A stretch of DNA of 18,099 bases, from the NCBI GenBank assembly GCA_018715065.1, contig DVMJ01000095.1:1-18099 (forward strand), given 5' to 3'. The position numbers and the translations under genes are program-made. The notes beneath the pieces are model-generated. The model had not been told where the DNA came from and made no database searches. It saw only the letters and a program-made list of their open reading frames with translations. This DNA is from Fimiplasma intestinipullorum (GTDB taxonomy: Bacteria; Bacillota_I; Bacilli_A; Erysipelotrichales; Coprobacillaceae). Within the stretch, counting starts at the first letter, position 1. Every line of letters starts with the position of its first letter. Shown one piece after another: positions 1 to 7,140 of the stretch.

Positions 1-237
1 CCCCCAGCATATCTGTCTACAAGTGGCATTTTTGTGGACATACTTTTAAAAAAACGGATTCTTCAGTTATCTTTTTTTAATGTCAAAAAAGATATACAAA
101 AGAATTCGTTCTTTTAAACATGTTTAACTCATTAAGCAATTATAGAAAAAATAACAAAGAATCTCTTCCAATAAATACTATCTATAATCAAACAATATAG
201 CCAAACTTCAAATCTCACTACGTAAATCATCACAGAC
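1..237. other. AT-rich non-coding edge region with inverted repeats
   Basis: I recognise no gene here. Plus frame 1 is open from the window edge for 38 codons to a TAA at 115-117, so the tail of a plus-strand gene cannot be excluded, but the peptide matches nothing I know. The stretch holds three perfect inverted repeats in a row: a 10-bp AT stem (68-77 with 85-94), a 7-bp stem with a TTCG loop (98-104 with 109-115), and a 14-bp palindrome (114-127). A CTATA-N9-TATAG dyad lies at 182-200. The region is far more AT-rich than the genes beside it. Confidence 0.5.
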
Positions 238-263
238 AAAAGGATCAGTCCGAAAACTGATCC
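238..263 (-). terminator. Intrinsic terminator of the nagA-epimerase unit
   Basis: On the minus strand an 8-bp perfect stem, GGATCAGT / ACTGATCC, with a 6-nt loop (TTTCGG) is followed by TTTTG. It begins 9 nt after the TAA of the epimerase gene. On the plus strand the same stem is followed by CATTTTTC, so it could also stop transcription arriving from the left. Confidence 0.85.
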
Positions 264-272
264 CATTTTTCA

Positions 273-1151
273 TTATTGAACGATTTCGACGGCAAAGTCA
301 CACTGGAAAGTATCGCCGACATCCAATGTCACAACACCCTCTTTATCTTTTAATTCGCCCGTAAAATCATTGTAATCTGCATGACCGACCCATGGTTCGA
401 TGGCAATCAGACCACCGACATGTTTGGCTGCCCAAATGCCTAAATGATTGAAATGATGCATATGGAAAACAATCGCTTTTCCATGATTCAGGCTGCGTAA
501 AGCGACCCATTCGCTCTTAAAGTCTTTAACGACCACCGCATCCTCGTCAAACATCGCCTGACGAACAAAGAAGCGACGTTCGTTATCAAACAGTTTTTTA
601 GTCTCATGGCTCATGGCGCGATGGGCCACATCAATGATCTTCTGATCTAATGTTTCATTCTGTTCGAATTCCAGATAATAATCATTGCTTGACTCATTCT
701 CATAGAATGGGCAGGCAAAGGCCGGATGGCCACCAACTGCAAAAACAATTGGTTTCTCGTCTACATTCTTGACCTCAATCAAACAAGCTAAAGTGGAACC
801 CTCTAAACGATAAGTCACTTTTAATTCAAAAAGATATGGATACTGCTTCAAAATGTCTGGATTGCTGCGCAAGGTAAAAACCACTTCCGTATCCGACTGA
901 CTCGTCACTTCAAATTCATTATGACGAGCAAATCCGTGTTGTGTTAGATGATAGGTCTTTCCCTCTACCCGATAGGTATCATCTCTAACCGCACCCACAA
1001 TTGGGAATAGAATTGGCGCACTATTGGCCCACTGAATTGGATCACGACGCCACATATAATTCAGGTCATCTTTCAAACCGATAATGCGATGGATCTCTGC
1101 TCCTTTAGGATGAAGATCAACCGATAAATAATCATTTTTTAATGTAATCAT
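273..1151 (-). CDS. Aldose 1-epimerase family protein (LacX-like mutarotase)
   Basis: 292-residue cytoplasmic protein of the galactose mutarotase fold, close in character to the LacX/YeaD-type aldose epimerases. These interconvert alpha and beta anomers of sugars or sugar phosphates. Visible family features are the QHGFAR segment (71-76) with H77, GGHPAF (140-145, candidate acid His142) and AIEPWVGH (250-257, candidate base Glu252). The ATG at 1149-1151 overlaps the nagA stop as ATGA, with an AAAGGAG box 11 nt upstream. An in-frame start 12 codons earlier would lie deep in nagA and is unlikely. Pairing with nagA suggests a role with amino sugars or their phosphates, but the substrate cannot be read from the sequence. 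A terminator follows directly. Confidence 0.85.
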   Translation of the reverse strand: MITLKNDYLSVDLHPKGAEIHRIIGLKDDLNYMWRRDPIQWANSAPILFPIVGAVRDDTYRVEGKTYHLTQHGFARHNEFEVTSQSDTEVVFTLRSNPDILKQYPYLFELKVTYRLEGSTLACLIEVKNVDEKPIVFAVGGHPAFACPFYENESSNDYYLEFEQNETLDQKIIDVAHRAMSHETKKLFDNERRFFVRQAMFDEDAVVVKDFKSEWVALRSLNHGKAIVFHMHHFNHLGIWAAKHVGGLIAIEPWVGHADYNDFTGELKDKEGVVTLDVGDTFQCDFAVEIVQ

Positions 1152-2287
1152 GCAAGACTTTTCTCCTTTCCATCCAGCATTGCCCATTTGATATCGATTT
1201 TGTCATCAAACATGATCAGATCCGCCTTCTTATAAGGTGCAATTTGACCAATCTGCATCAAATGGCAGGAACGGGCTGGATTATATGAAGCCATACGTAC
1301 CGCTTCATAAATAGGCATATGTAAATAATGGCAGGCATTATACACAGCCACATTGAGTTTTAAAACACTGCCTGCAATGGTTCCGTCTTCCAGACGGGCC
1401 TGTCCATTCTTCACAAAGACTTCCTGACCGCCCAACTGGTAAGTGCCATCGGACACCCCGGATGCTTCCATCGAATCGGTAATCAGGCACACTTTCTCTA
1501 CCCCTTTTTCTCTGATCAGGGTCTTAGCTGCTGCCCAATGGACATGGAAACCATCCAGGATCAATTCAGCATAGACTTCGTCAGAGTCAAATACGGCTCC
1601 GACAACACCAGGTGCACGATGCGTAAAAGCCGTCATCGCATTGTAAGTATGGGTCGCATGGTTGACCCCAGTCATAAAGGCTGTTTTTGCCTGTTCATAG
1701 GTCGCCCCCGTATGACCGATGCTGACAGTCACACCCTGCGCCTTTAAATAATGAATCAGCTTCTCTGCACCAGGTTGTTCAGGTGCAATGGTGATCAGAC
1801 GAATCACCTTCCCGTGTTCACCAACCATTTCCTGGTAAGCCTCGATTGAAGGTGCCAGCACGTATTGACCAGGCTGTGCCCCTTTATGTGCCTGATCGAT
1901 AAATGGTCCTTCCATATGGACACCAGCCACTTTAGCGCCGTTTTCATGTCCCATGTACTTCGCGCAGTTGACGATTGCCTGATGCGTCTGGTCAATAGAC
2001 TGTGTCATCGTCGTTGGCAAGAAGCTGGTTACGCCTGTCTTTAAACAGTTGACAGAAATCGTATCAATAGACTCCGGTGTCCCATTCATCGTATCGCATA
2101 GATTCCGTCCATGCGTATGGATATCTACGAACCCAGGTGATACATAGAGTCCTTTCGCATCAATGAGCTCATATCCATCCGGAACCGAGTCACTCAATCC
2201 GACAATCCTGTCATCTTCAATCAGTACATTTGTTTCTTGAACAGTATCTTTTAAGATGACTTTCCCGTTAACGATTGCTTTTTTCAT
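1148..2287 (-). CDS. nagA: N-acetylglucosamine-6-phosphate deacetylase
   Basis: 379 residues, normal for NagA. It hydrolyses GlcNAc-6-phosphate to glucosamine-6-phosphate plus acetate in the cytoplasm, feeding amino sugars into glycolysis or cell-wall synthesis. It is an amidohydrolase-fold enzyme: HTHG at 57-60, HMEGPF at 124-129 (metal ligand Glu126), GHTGA at 191-195 (His192), HATHTYNAM at 210-218 (His213), LDGFHVH at 244-250, and ITDSMEASG at 269-277 with catalytic Asp271. The chosen ATG has AAAGGAG 6 nt upstream; a start 8 codons earlier would swallow that site. It has its own promoter and is translationally coupled (ATGA) to the epimerase gene. No nagB (deaminase) lies beside it, so the next enzyme must be encoded elsewhere. 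Confidence 0.95.
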   Translation of the reverse strand: MKKAIVNGKVILKDTVQETNVLIEDDRIVGLSDSVPDGYELIDAKGLYVSPGFVDIHTHGRNLCDTMNGTPESIDTISVNCLKTGVTSFLPTTMTQSIDQTHQAIVNCAKYMGHENGAKVAGVHMEGPFIDQAHKGAQPGQYVLAPSIEAYQEMVGEHGKVIRLITIAPEQPGAEKLIHYLKAQGVTVSIGHTGATYEQAKTAFMTGVNHATHTYNAMTAFTHRAPGVVGAVFDSDEVYAELILDGFHVHWAAAKTLIREKGVEKVCLITDSMEASGVSDGTYQLGGQEVFVKNGQARLEDGTIAGSVLKLNVAVYNACHYLHMPIYEAVRMASYNPARSCHLMQIGQIAPYKKADLIMFDDKIDIKWAMLDGKEKSLA

Positions 2288-2321
2288 AAGAATCTCCTTT
2301 CTCATTTTCATTTGTAATTCT

Positions 2322-2350
2322 ATTATACCATTTCACTGGAAACTTGCCAA
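2322..2350 (-). promoter_or_regulatory. Sigma-A-type promoter of nagA
   Basis: Minus-strand TTGGCA (2345-2350), a 17-bp spacer, then TATAAT (2322-2327) preceded by TGG, giving an extended -10. The predicted start of transcription is about 2315, leaving a leader of roughly 28 nt before the ATG at 2287. The spacer contains a short TTTC-CAGT-GAAA dyad that could be an operator, but this is weak. Confidence 0.85.
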
Positions 2351-2364
2351 TCAACTGACCATAC

Positions 2365-2391
2365 AAAAAAGGCAGAAGTTAATCTTCTGCC
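2365..2391 (-). terminator. Intrinsic terminator of the rimP-rbfA unit, overlapping the rbfA stop
   Basis: On the minus strand GGCAGAAG, a 5-nt loop, CTTCTGCC, then TTTTTTG. The 8-bp stem is perfect. The 5' arm is made of rbfA codons for Gln-Ala-Glu-Asp, and the TAA stop (2379-2381) lies at the end of the loop. Confidence 0.9.
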
Positions 2392-2741
2392 TGAGGATCA
2401 TCATTCTCATGGATCTCTTTGATCAGACTTTCAATCTTATCGCCGTAATCCAAGGAAGAATCATAAATGAATTTCAATTCTGGAACACGTCGGATCGTCA
2501 AACGTGAAGCCAGCATCGAGCGGATAAATCCTTTGGATTTTTCCAGCGCCTCGAGTCCGTGCTTTTTCTTATAGCCCTGTCCTAAAAAGGTAACATAGAC
2601 CTTAGCGAGAGAAAAATCGCCTGTGACTTCCACACCGGTAATGGTGATGAAGCCAACCTGTGGATTCTTAACTTCCTTGCTGATGATATCTGTCAGTTCA
2701 CGCTGCAGGATCCCGTTCATCTTTTCTTTTTTTACTGCCAT
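2379..2741 (-). CDS. rbfA: 30S ribosome-binding factor A
   Basis: 120 residues, the usual RbfA length. It binds the small subunit, acts late in 16S rRNA maturation and is needed for growth in the cold. The single type-II KH domain is visible: an N-terminal basic helix with ILQRELTDII, then KNPQVGFITITGVEVTGDFSLAKVYV, and the C-terminal VPELKFIYDSSLDYGDKIESLI segment typical of the family. The ATG lies 4 nt after the infB TAG, with only a weak purine-rich GAAAGAGA box inside infB, so translation probably depends on coupling to infB. It is the last gene of the rimP operon, and its 3' end doubles as a terminator arm. Confidence 0.95.
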   Translation of the reverse strand: MAVKKEKMNGILQRELTDIISKEVKNPQVGFITITGVEVTGDFSLAKVYVTFLGQGYKKKHGLEALEKSKGFIRSMLASRLTIRRVPELKFIYDSSLDYGDKIESLIKEIHENDDPQAED

Positions 2742-2745
2742 AGTT

Positions 2746-4617
2746 CTAGTCTCTTTCTACTTCCTGCATCTCAAAGGCTTCAATGATATCGCCCTCTTTG
2801 ATGTCATTAAAGTTCTCAATGGTCATACCGCATTCATAGCCAGCCTGAACTTCACGCACATCGTTTTGGAAACGTCTCAGACTACCTAACTTACCGGTGT
2901 AGACAACAACACCATCACGAATCAAACGTACACTGCAGTCACGTTTCATACAGCCATCTGTTACATAAGAACCTGCCACAGAACCAACTTTGGAAACCTT
3001 GATGACCTGACGAATCTCTGCCTGGCCAATAACCACTTCTTCAATAACCGGTGCAAGCATTCCTTTCATCGCTGCTTCGATTTCTTCTACCATCTTATAG
3101 ATAATGTTGTGCAGGCGGATCTCGACACCTTCCTGCTCAGCAAACTTACGCACATTAGCATCCGGACGCACATTGAATCCGTAGATGATCGCTTTAGATG
3201 CACTTGCCAGCAGGACGTCAGATTCCGAAATAGCCCCTACGGTAGAACGGATGACATTGACACGGATATTGTCCATAGTAATTTTCTCCAATGAAGCCTT
3301 CACTGCTTCAGCCGTTCCCTGGACATCTGCCTTGACGATGATATTGATTTCCTGAACCTCTCCGCTGTTGATTTGAGCGTACAGATCATCTAAAGACATT
3401 GCCGCATTCGTACGTCTTTCTTTCTCCTGTTTGCTCTTGAGACGTTCCTGTCCAATATGACGTGCTTTCTTTTCTGAATCGAAAGCCATGAATTTATCAC
3501 CGGCACTTGGGACATCACTCAGACCAGTAATCTCAACAGGTGTAGCTGGACCAGCTTCCTTTAATTCCTGTCCGCGATCGTTGACCATGCGACGCACACG
3601 TCCAAAGGTCGTACCAACAACGATTGGATCGCCTGAACGAAGTGTTCCGTTTTCAACTAAGAGCGTTGCCACAGGTCCGCGTCCTTTATCGAGTTTCCCT
3701 TCGATGACTGAACCGTATGCATAGCGTTTTGGATTTGCTTTCAAATCAGCCAGTTCAGCGACAACTGTGATTGTTTCTAAAAGATCGTCAATTCCCAGCT
3801 TCTGTTTCGCACTGATTTCGCAGAATACGGTATCTCCACCCCAGTCTTCCGGCATCAGACCGAGATCAGCTAATTCGCCTTTGATACGTTCAGGATCTGC
3901 TCCAGGTTTATCGATCTTATTGACTGCTACCACAATAGGGACTCCGGCTGCCTTCGCATGATCGATGGCCTCTTTGGTCTGCGGCATCACGCCGTCATCG
4001 GCAGCTACCACGATAATGACAATGTCAGTGACCTGTGCACCACGTGCACGCATTGCTGTGAAGGCCTCATGGCCTGGTGTATCTAAGAAAGTAATCTTCT
4101 TTCCGTTGATTTCAACCTGGTAGGCACCAATATGCTGCGTAATCCCACCAAATTCTCCTTCAACCACACGTGACTTACGAATGGCATCCAGCAAAGTGGT
4201 TTTCCCATGGTCAACATGCCCCATGATCGTAACGACTGGTGGACGATTGACAAGATCGGCTTCATCATCGACAATCTCGATATCTTCGAAATTGACTTCA
4301 CTGACTTCTACATGTTTTTTGGTTTCATAACCATATTCCAGACAAACCAGTTCTACGGTTTCATCATCCAGACTGGAATTGATCGTCAGCATCTTCCCTA
4401 ACATAAACAGGAATTTAATAATGGCTGCAGCTGGCTGATTGACTTTTTCGGCCAATTCACCAACAGTAATCCCTTCTTCATAAACGACTACACCATCATT
4501 CAATTTCTCCTCTACCTGTTTTTTTGGTGGTACATTCGAAATGAGTGGATTCTTTTTCTTATGTGTATTTTTCTTTGACCGATTGGCTGAAGGTCGATTT
4601 CTATTTGGTTTCGCCAT
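2746..4617 (-). CDS. infB: Translation initiation factor IF-2
   Basis: About 623 residues. A GTPase that places initiator fMet-tRNA on the 30S subunit and promotes 50S joining. Order: a short Lys/Asn-rich basic N-terminus (1-35), an IF2-N domain (about 45-95, EGITVGELAEKV), a GTPase domain with GHVDHGKT (133-140), GGITQHIGAY, DTPGHEAF, NKID and SAK, then domain II, domain III and the C-terminal initiator-tRNA-binding domain. It is shorter than IF-2 of Bacillus subtilis because the N-terminal extension is small. The ATG at 4617 has AGGTGA 5 nt upstream and overlaps ylxQ by 17 nt. A GTG 9 nt earlier is in frame but lies within that ribosome binding site. Confidence 0.97.
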   Translation of the reverse strand: MAKPNRNRPSANRSKKNTHKKKNPLISNVPPKKQVEEKLNDGVVVYEEGITVGELAEKVNQPAAAIIKFLFMLGKMLTINSSLDDETVELVCLEYGYETKKHVEVSEVNFEDIEIVDDEADLVNRPPVVTIMGHVDHGKTTLLDAIRKSRVVEGEFGGITQHIGAYQVEINGKKITFLDTPGHEAFTAMRARGAQVTDIVIIVVAADDGVMPQTKEAIDHAKAAGVPIVVAVNKIDKPGADPERIKGELADLGLMPEDWGGDTVFCEISAKQKLGIDDLLETITVVAELADLKANPKRYAYGSVIEGKLDKGRGPVATLLVENGTLRSGDPIVVGTTFGRVRRMVNDRGQELKEAGPATPVEITGLSDVPSAGDKFMAFDSEKKARHIGQERLKSKQEKERRTNAAMSLDDLYAQINSGEVQEINIIVKADVQGTAEAVKASLEKITMDNIRVNVIRSTVGAISESDVLLASASKAIIYGFNVRPDANVRKFAEQEGVEIRLHNIIYKMVEEIEAAMKGMLAPVIEEVVIGQAEIRQVIKVSKVGSVAGSYVTDGCMKRDCSVRLIRDGVVVYTGKLGSLRRFQNDVREVQAGYECGMTIENFNDIKEGDIIEAFEMQEVERD

Positions 4618-4930
4618 TTTCTTCACCTACCCCTAACTTTTCTTTCAATTTCTTCGCAAAGCCCGCATTTAAGATAGCCACGCTTTTGCGATTGTGTTTG
4701 CCGATAGCAGTTGAGAGTGCTTCACTATCTTCCACCATCAAACATTCCACCTGATAATAGTGACATTTGTCTGTCACTTGTTTTTGTGTTCCCTGACTGC
4801 TATCACTAGCAAGCAAGACCAGAACAGCCTGCTTTTGACGAATCGCAGGCAGGACCTGAGATCCGCTCACAAGCGCTCCGGCTCTGACCATCAGGCCAAG
4901 AAGATTTGCTGCATCACGATTCAACAACAT
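4601..4930 (-). CDS. ylxQ: YlxQ, L7Ae/L30e-family RNA-binding protein
   Basis: 109 residues. A small L7Ae/L30e-fold protein; the family binds kink-turn-like RNA and is nearly always encoded between ylxR and infB in Bacillota. The family's N-terminal pattern is clear: NLLGLMVRAGALVSG followed by the AVLVLLASD strand and a KQVTDKC helix. It overlaps ylxR at its 5' end (17 nt) and infB at its 3' end (17 nt), so translation of the three is likely coupled. The last residues (GEENGETK) are shaped by carrying the infB ribosome binding site in another frame. Its exact cellular role is not settled. Confidence 0.88.
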   Translation of the reverse strand: MLLNRDAANLLGLMVRAGALVSGSQVLPAIRQKQAVLVLLASDSSQGTQKQVTDKCHYYQVECLMVEDSEALSTAIGKHNRKSVAILNAGFAKKLKEKLGVGEENGETK

Positions 4931-5174
4931 ACTTCATCAGCTCCTCATAGATTTCATCAGGAATGTCCGTCTCCAGCGCACGTTTCAATGCACCTTTCTT
5001 ACGCGCCAGCTCAATGGCCTCTTTAGAGCGTTTCAGATAAGCACCGCGACCATTCTTCTTTCCGGTGTCATCCACGAAAAGCTCGCCTTCCTTGTTTTTG
5101 ACGACCCGAATTAATTCACGTTTGGGTAACTGTTCACCAGTTGCCACACATTTGCGTAACGGGATTTTTTTCAT
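4914..5174 (-). CDS. ylxR: YlxR (RnpM), RNase P modulator family
   Basis: 86 residues. DUF448/YlxR family; in Bacillus subtilis this protein binds the RNase P RNA and modulates its activity, and has been renamed RnpM. The defining motifs are present: RKCVATGE (7-14), ELIRVV (20-25) and GRGAYL (42-47), followed by a basic helical C-terminal half. Its ATG is 11 nt after the nusA TAA with GAGGTGAT just upstream. The TGA stop lies 17 nt inside ylxQ. Placement between nusA and ylxQ-infB is the standard Bacillota arrangement. Confidence 0.92.
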   Translation of the reverse strand: MKKIPLRKCVATGEQLPKRELIRVVKNKEGELFVDDTGKKNGRGAYLKRSKEAIELARKKGALKRALETDIPDEIYEELMKYVVES

Positions 5175-5185
5175 CCAATCACCTC

Positions 5186-6499
5186 TTAATTCTCATCATA
5201 ATATTCATCATAAGCATCATAGTCGATCTCTTCATCATACTTTGACAGCTCATCATCTTCATATTCGTAATCCTCTTCCTCATCGTCATCATAAATTGGC
5301 AGAGGTTCAGGTTTAACGACTTCTTCTTCCTCTTCTTCACTTTCTGAAGGTGTAGTGTCTTCCCAGAAATCTTCTTCATCCGCCTGTACAACAGGGCTAG
5401 TCAGATCTTCCTGTTCGGTTGTCTCTTCTTCCTGGCTGGACATCGCGATGCCTTCTTCGATTGCTTCAGAAACAGACTTGATGTCGATCTTCCATTTGGT
5501 CAGACGAACAGCCAGACGGGCATTCTGACCACGTTTACCGATAGCTAAAGACAACTGATTATCAGGAACGATCACGATGGCACTATGTTCTTCATCGTCG
5601 ATAATGACGTTAATGACCGTTGCTGGACTCAGCGCATTTGAAATAAAGACTTTTGGATCTTCAGAATATTCGATGATGTCAATCATTTCACCATTTAACT
5701 CTTCAACCACATTCCGTACACGAGTTCCCTTAGGTCCTACGCAAGCTCCGATTGGGTCGATATTGTCATTCTGAGCATAAACAGCAATCTTCGTTCGTTC
5801 TCCGGCTTCACGGCTGACAGACTTGATTTCAACTGTCCCTTCGAAAATCTCTGGGACCTCCAGTTCAAATAAACGTTTGACAAGCTGCGGATCTGTTCGA
5901 GAGACATTGACATGGGTGCCTTTAGTACTGTTTTCAACATCCGTGACATATACCTTAATGCTCTGCCCTTCTTTTAGCTGTTCGCCAGGAATCTGATGGC
6001 TCACTGGCAGCAATGCACCGGTCTTACCGATATTGATAATGGCAAAACGTGGTTCTACCCGATCAACGATTCCCGTGATGATTTCATCTTTTTTATCTGC
6101 ATACTCGTTATAGAGAGCCTCTTTTTCAGCCTCTCGAATCTTCTGACGTAAGATCTGTTTTACCTGACTGGTTGCCAGACGACCAAAGACTTCCGGAGAT
6201 ACCATGGTTTCCAGTGTATCGCCGATATTTTTACGAGGATCCACTTCTCTTGCTTCTTCTAGGGATACTTCCAGGTCTTCATCATTGACATCATCCACAA
6301 CTTCGCGAATCTCATATAGAACAATACTGAAATTTTTTGGATTGATCTCAACTCGCACATTCGCTTCTGGACACATGTAGTTCTTTTTGTATGACTTTTC
6401 CAGTGCTTCTGTCAGCGCGTCAATGACCACTTGTTTGGAAATTCCGCGCTCATTTTCCAGCACGTCCAGCGCTTCAATGATTTTCTTAGAGATACTCAT
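5186..6499 (-). CDS. nusA: Transcription termination/antitermination factor NusA with a long acidic tail
   Basis: 437 residues. It binds RNA polymerase and nascent RNA and affects pausing, intrinsic termination and antitermination. Domains: N-terminal RNAP-binding domain (1-125), S1 (about 137-202, IITGIVDRVEPRFAIINIG), KH1 (about 230-285, with GACVGPKGTR at 251-260) and KH2 (about 302-345, with LAIGKRGQNARLA at 318-330). The conserved part ends near residue 350, where most Bacillota NusA proteins end. Residues 356-437 form an extra low-complexity tail with 41 Asp/Glu out of 82 and only two Lys, also rich in Tyr near the end. AGGAGG lies 8 nt before the ATG. It is preceded by rimP and followed closely by ylxR. 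Confidence 0.96.
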   Translation of the reverse strand: MSISKKIIEALDVLENERGISKQVVIDALTEALEKSYKKNYMCPEANVRVEINPKNFSIVLYEIREVVDDVNDEDLEVSLEEAREVDPRKNIGDTLETMVSPEVFGRLATSQVKQILRQKIREAEKEALYNEYADKKDEIITGIVDRVEPRFAIINIGKTGALLPVSHQIPGEQLKEGQSIKVYVTDVENSTKGTHVNVSRTDPQLVKRLFELEVPEIFEGTVEIKSVSREAGERTKIAVYAQNDNIDPIGACVGPKGTRVRNVVEELNGEMIDIIEYSEDPKVFISNALSPATVINVIIDDEEHSAIVIVPDNQLSLAIGKRGQNARLAVRLTKWKIDIKSVSEAIEEGIAMSSQEEETTEQEDLTSPVVQADEEDFWEDTTPSESEEEEEEVVKPEPLPIYDDDEEEDYEYEDDELSKYDEEIDYDAYDEYYDEN

Positions 6500-6515
6500 T
6501 TCTTATTTCCTCCTG

Positions 6516-6983
6516 TTAAAACTTTACCGCTAAGCGAATCGATTCAATATTTTCGTAATTGATTTGGCATTTCTTTTTAATGTTTTTGACCAGATATTCT
6601 AAATGGATGCAGCCGTCTTGACAGTCTAGGATCGTCCCGTAAATTTCGTCGAACCCATCCACGGGTTCTTTAGGCCAGATGCAGACATACTGACCGACTG
6701 CTTTTTCTACCTGCTCATAGCTCTTCAATGGTCTTTCAGCACCAGGACTGGATACTTCTAAATAATATTCCCCTTCAATTGGATCGACCTCATCCAGTTT
6801 TGCGCTAATATCCTCAGAAACAGCAACACAGGTATCCATATCTAATGAGCCATTGTTTTTATCGACATAGATTCTTAAATACCATTCTCCCTGCTCTTTG
6901 ACATATTCCAGATCATCCAGATAACAGTCATGCTGCTCAAGTAGCGGCGTGATCATTGTTTTGATTTCATCTAATAGAGACAT
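6516..6983 (-). CDS. rimP: Ribosome maturation factor RimP
   Basis: 155 residues, normal for RimP (YlxS/YhbC). It binds the 30S subunit and is needed for early small-subunit assembly. The N-terminal domain carries the DLEYVKEQGEWYLRIYVDK pattern and the EYYLEVSSPGAERPL signature (about residues 72-86). The C-terminal half is the SH3-like beta domain. It is the first gene of the rimP-nusA-ylxR-ylxQ-infB-rbfA unit. A strong AAGGAGG lies about 6 nt before the ATG, and the gene is led by its own promoter and a stable leader hairpin. The nusA start is 16 nt downstream. Confidence 0.95.
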   Translation of the reverse strand: MSLLDEIKTMITPLLEQHDCYLDDLEYVKEQGEWYLRIYVDKNNGSLDMDTCVAVSEDISAKLDEVDPIEGEYYLEVSSPGAERPLKSYEQVEKAVGQYVCIWPKEPVDGFDEIYGTILDCQDGCIHLEYLVKNIKKKCQINYENIESIRLAVKF

Positions 6984-7006
6984 GCTGGTCCTCCTTCCTT
7001 CATCTC

Positions 7007-7033
7007 AATAATAAAGAGTGGGTTCCCCCACTC
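7007..7033 (-). promoter_or_regulatory. Leader hairpin with GGAA loop upstream of rimP (possible attenuator)
   Basis: On the minus strand GAGTGGG-GGAA-CCCACTC is a perfect 7-bp, GC-rich stem with a GNRA-type tetraloop, followed by TTTATTATT. It begins about 14 nt after the predicted transcription start and ends about 20 nt before the rimP ribosome binding site. The U-rich but interrupted tract makes it a pausing or partial-termination site rather than a firm terminator. Operon autoregulation by NusA is known in E. coli; its use here is inference. Confidence 0.6.
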
Positions 7034-7053
7034 GTGTACTTTCTACGCTTATT

Positions 7054-7081
7054 ATTCTACCACATTTTAGCTAAATTACAA
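7054..7081 (-). promoter_or_regulatory. Sigma-A-type promoter of the rimP-nusA-infB operon
   Basis: Minus-strand TTGTAA (7076-7081), a 16-bp spacer, then TAGAAT (7054-7059) preceded by TGTGG, so an extended -10. The predicted transcription start is near 7047, about 64 nt upstream of the rimP ATG. It lies just downstream of the polC terminator, so the unit appears to be separately transcribed. Confidence 0.75.
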
Positions 7082-7104
7082 CCCAAAAGCATGCATTTAC
7101 TTCT

Positions 7105-7140
7105 AAAAATCAGCTTTTTTAAAATAAACTCAGCTGATTT
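7105..7140 (-). terminator. Probable intrinsic terminator overlapping the polC stop
   Basis: On the minus strand AAATCAGCT, a 16-nt loop, AGCTGATTT, then a short T run. The 9-bp stem is perfect but AT-rich and the loop is long, so it is weaker than the others in the window. The 5' arm covers the last polC codons (Asn-Gln-Leu of the clamp-binding motif), and the TAA lies in the loop. Confidence 0.6.

Noticed and set aside
1..50. C-terminal fragment of a plus-strand gene in frame 2 ending at 48-50
   Set aside because: Only 15 codons are visible and no family is recognisable; cannot be supported.
4618..4626. GTG start for infB adding three residues
   Set aside because: The GTG is part of the AGGTGA box that best serves the ATG at 4617.
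5065..5316. His-rich open frame on the plus strand
   Set aside because: It is the mirror of the acidic codons (GAA/GAT) of the nusA tail and of ylxR; composition artefact.
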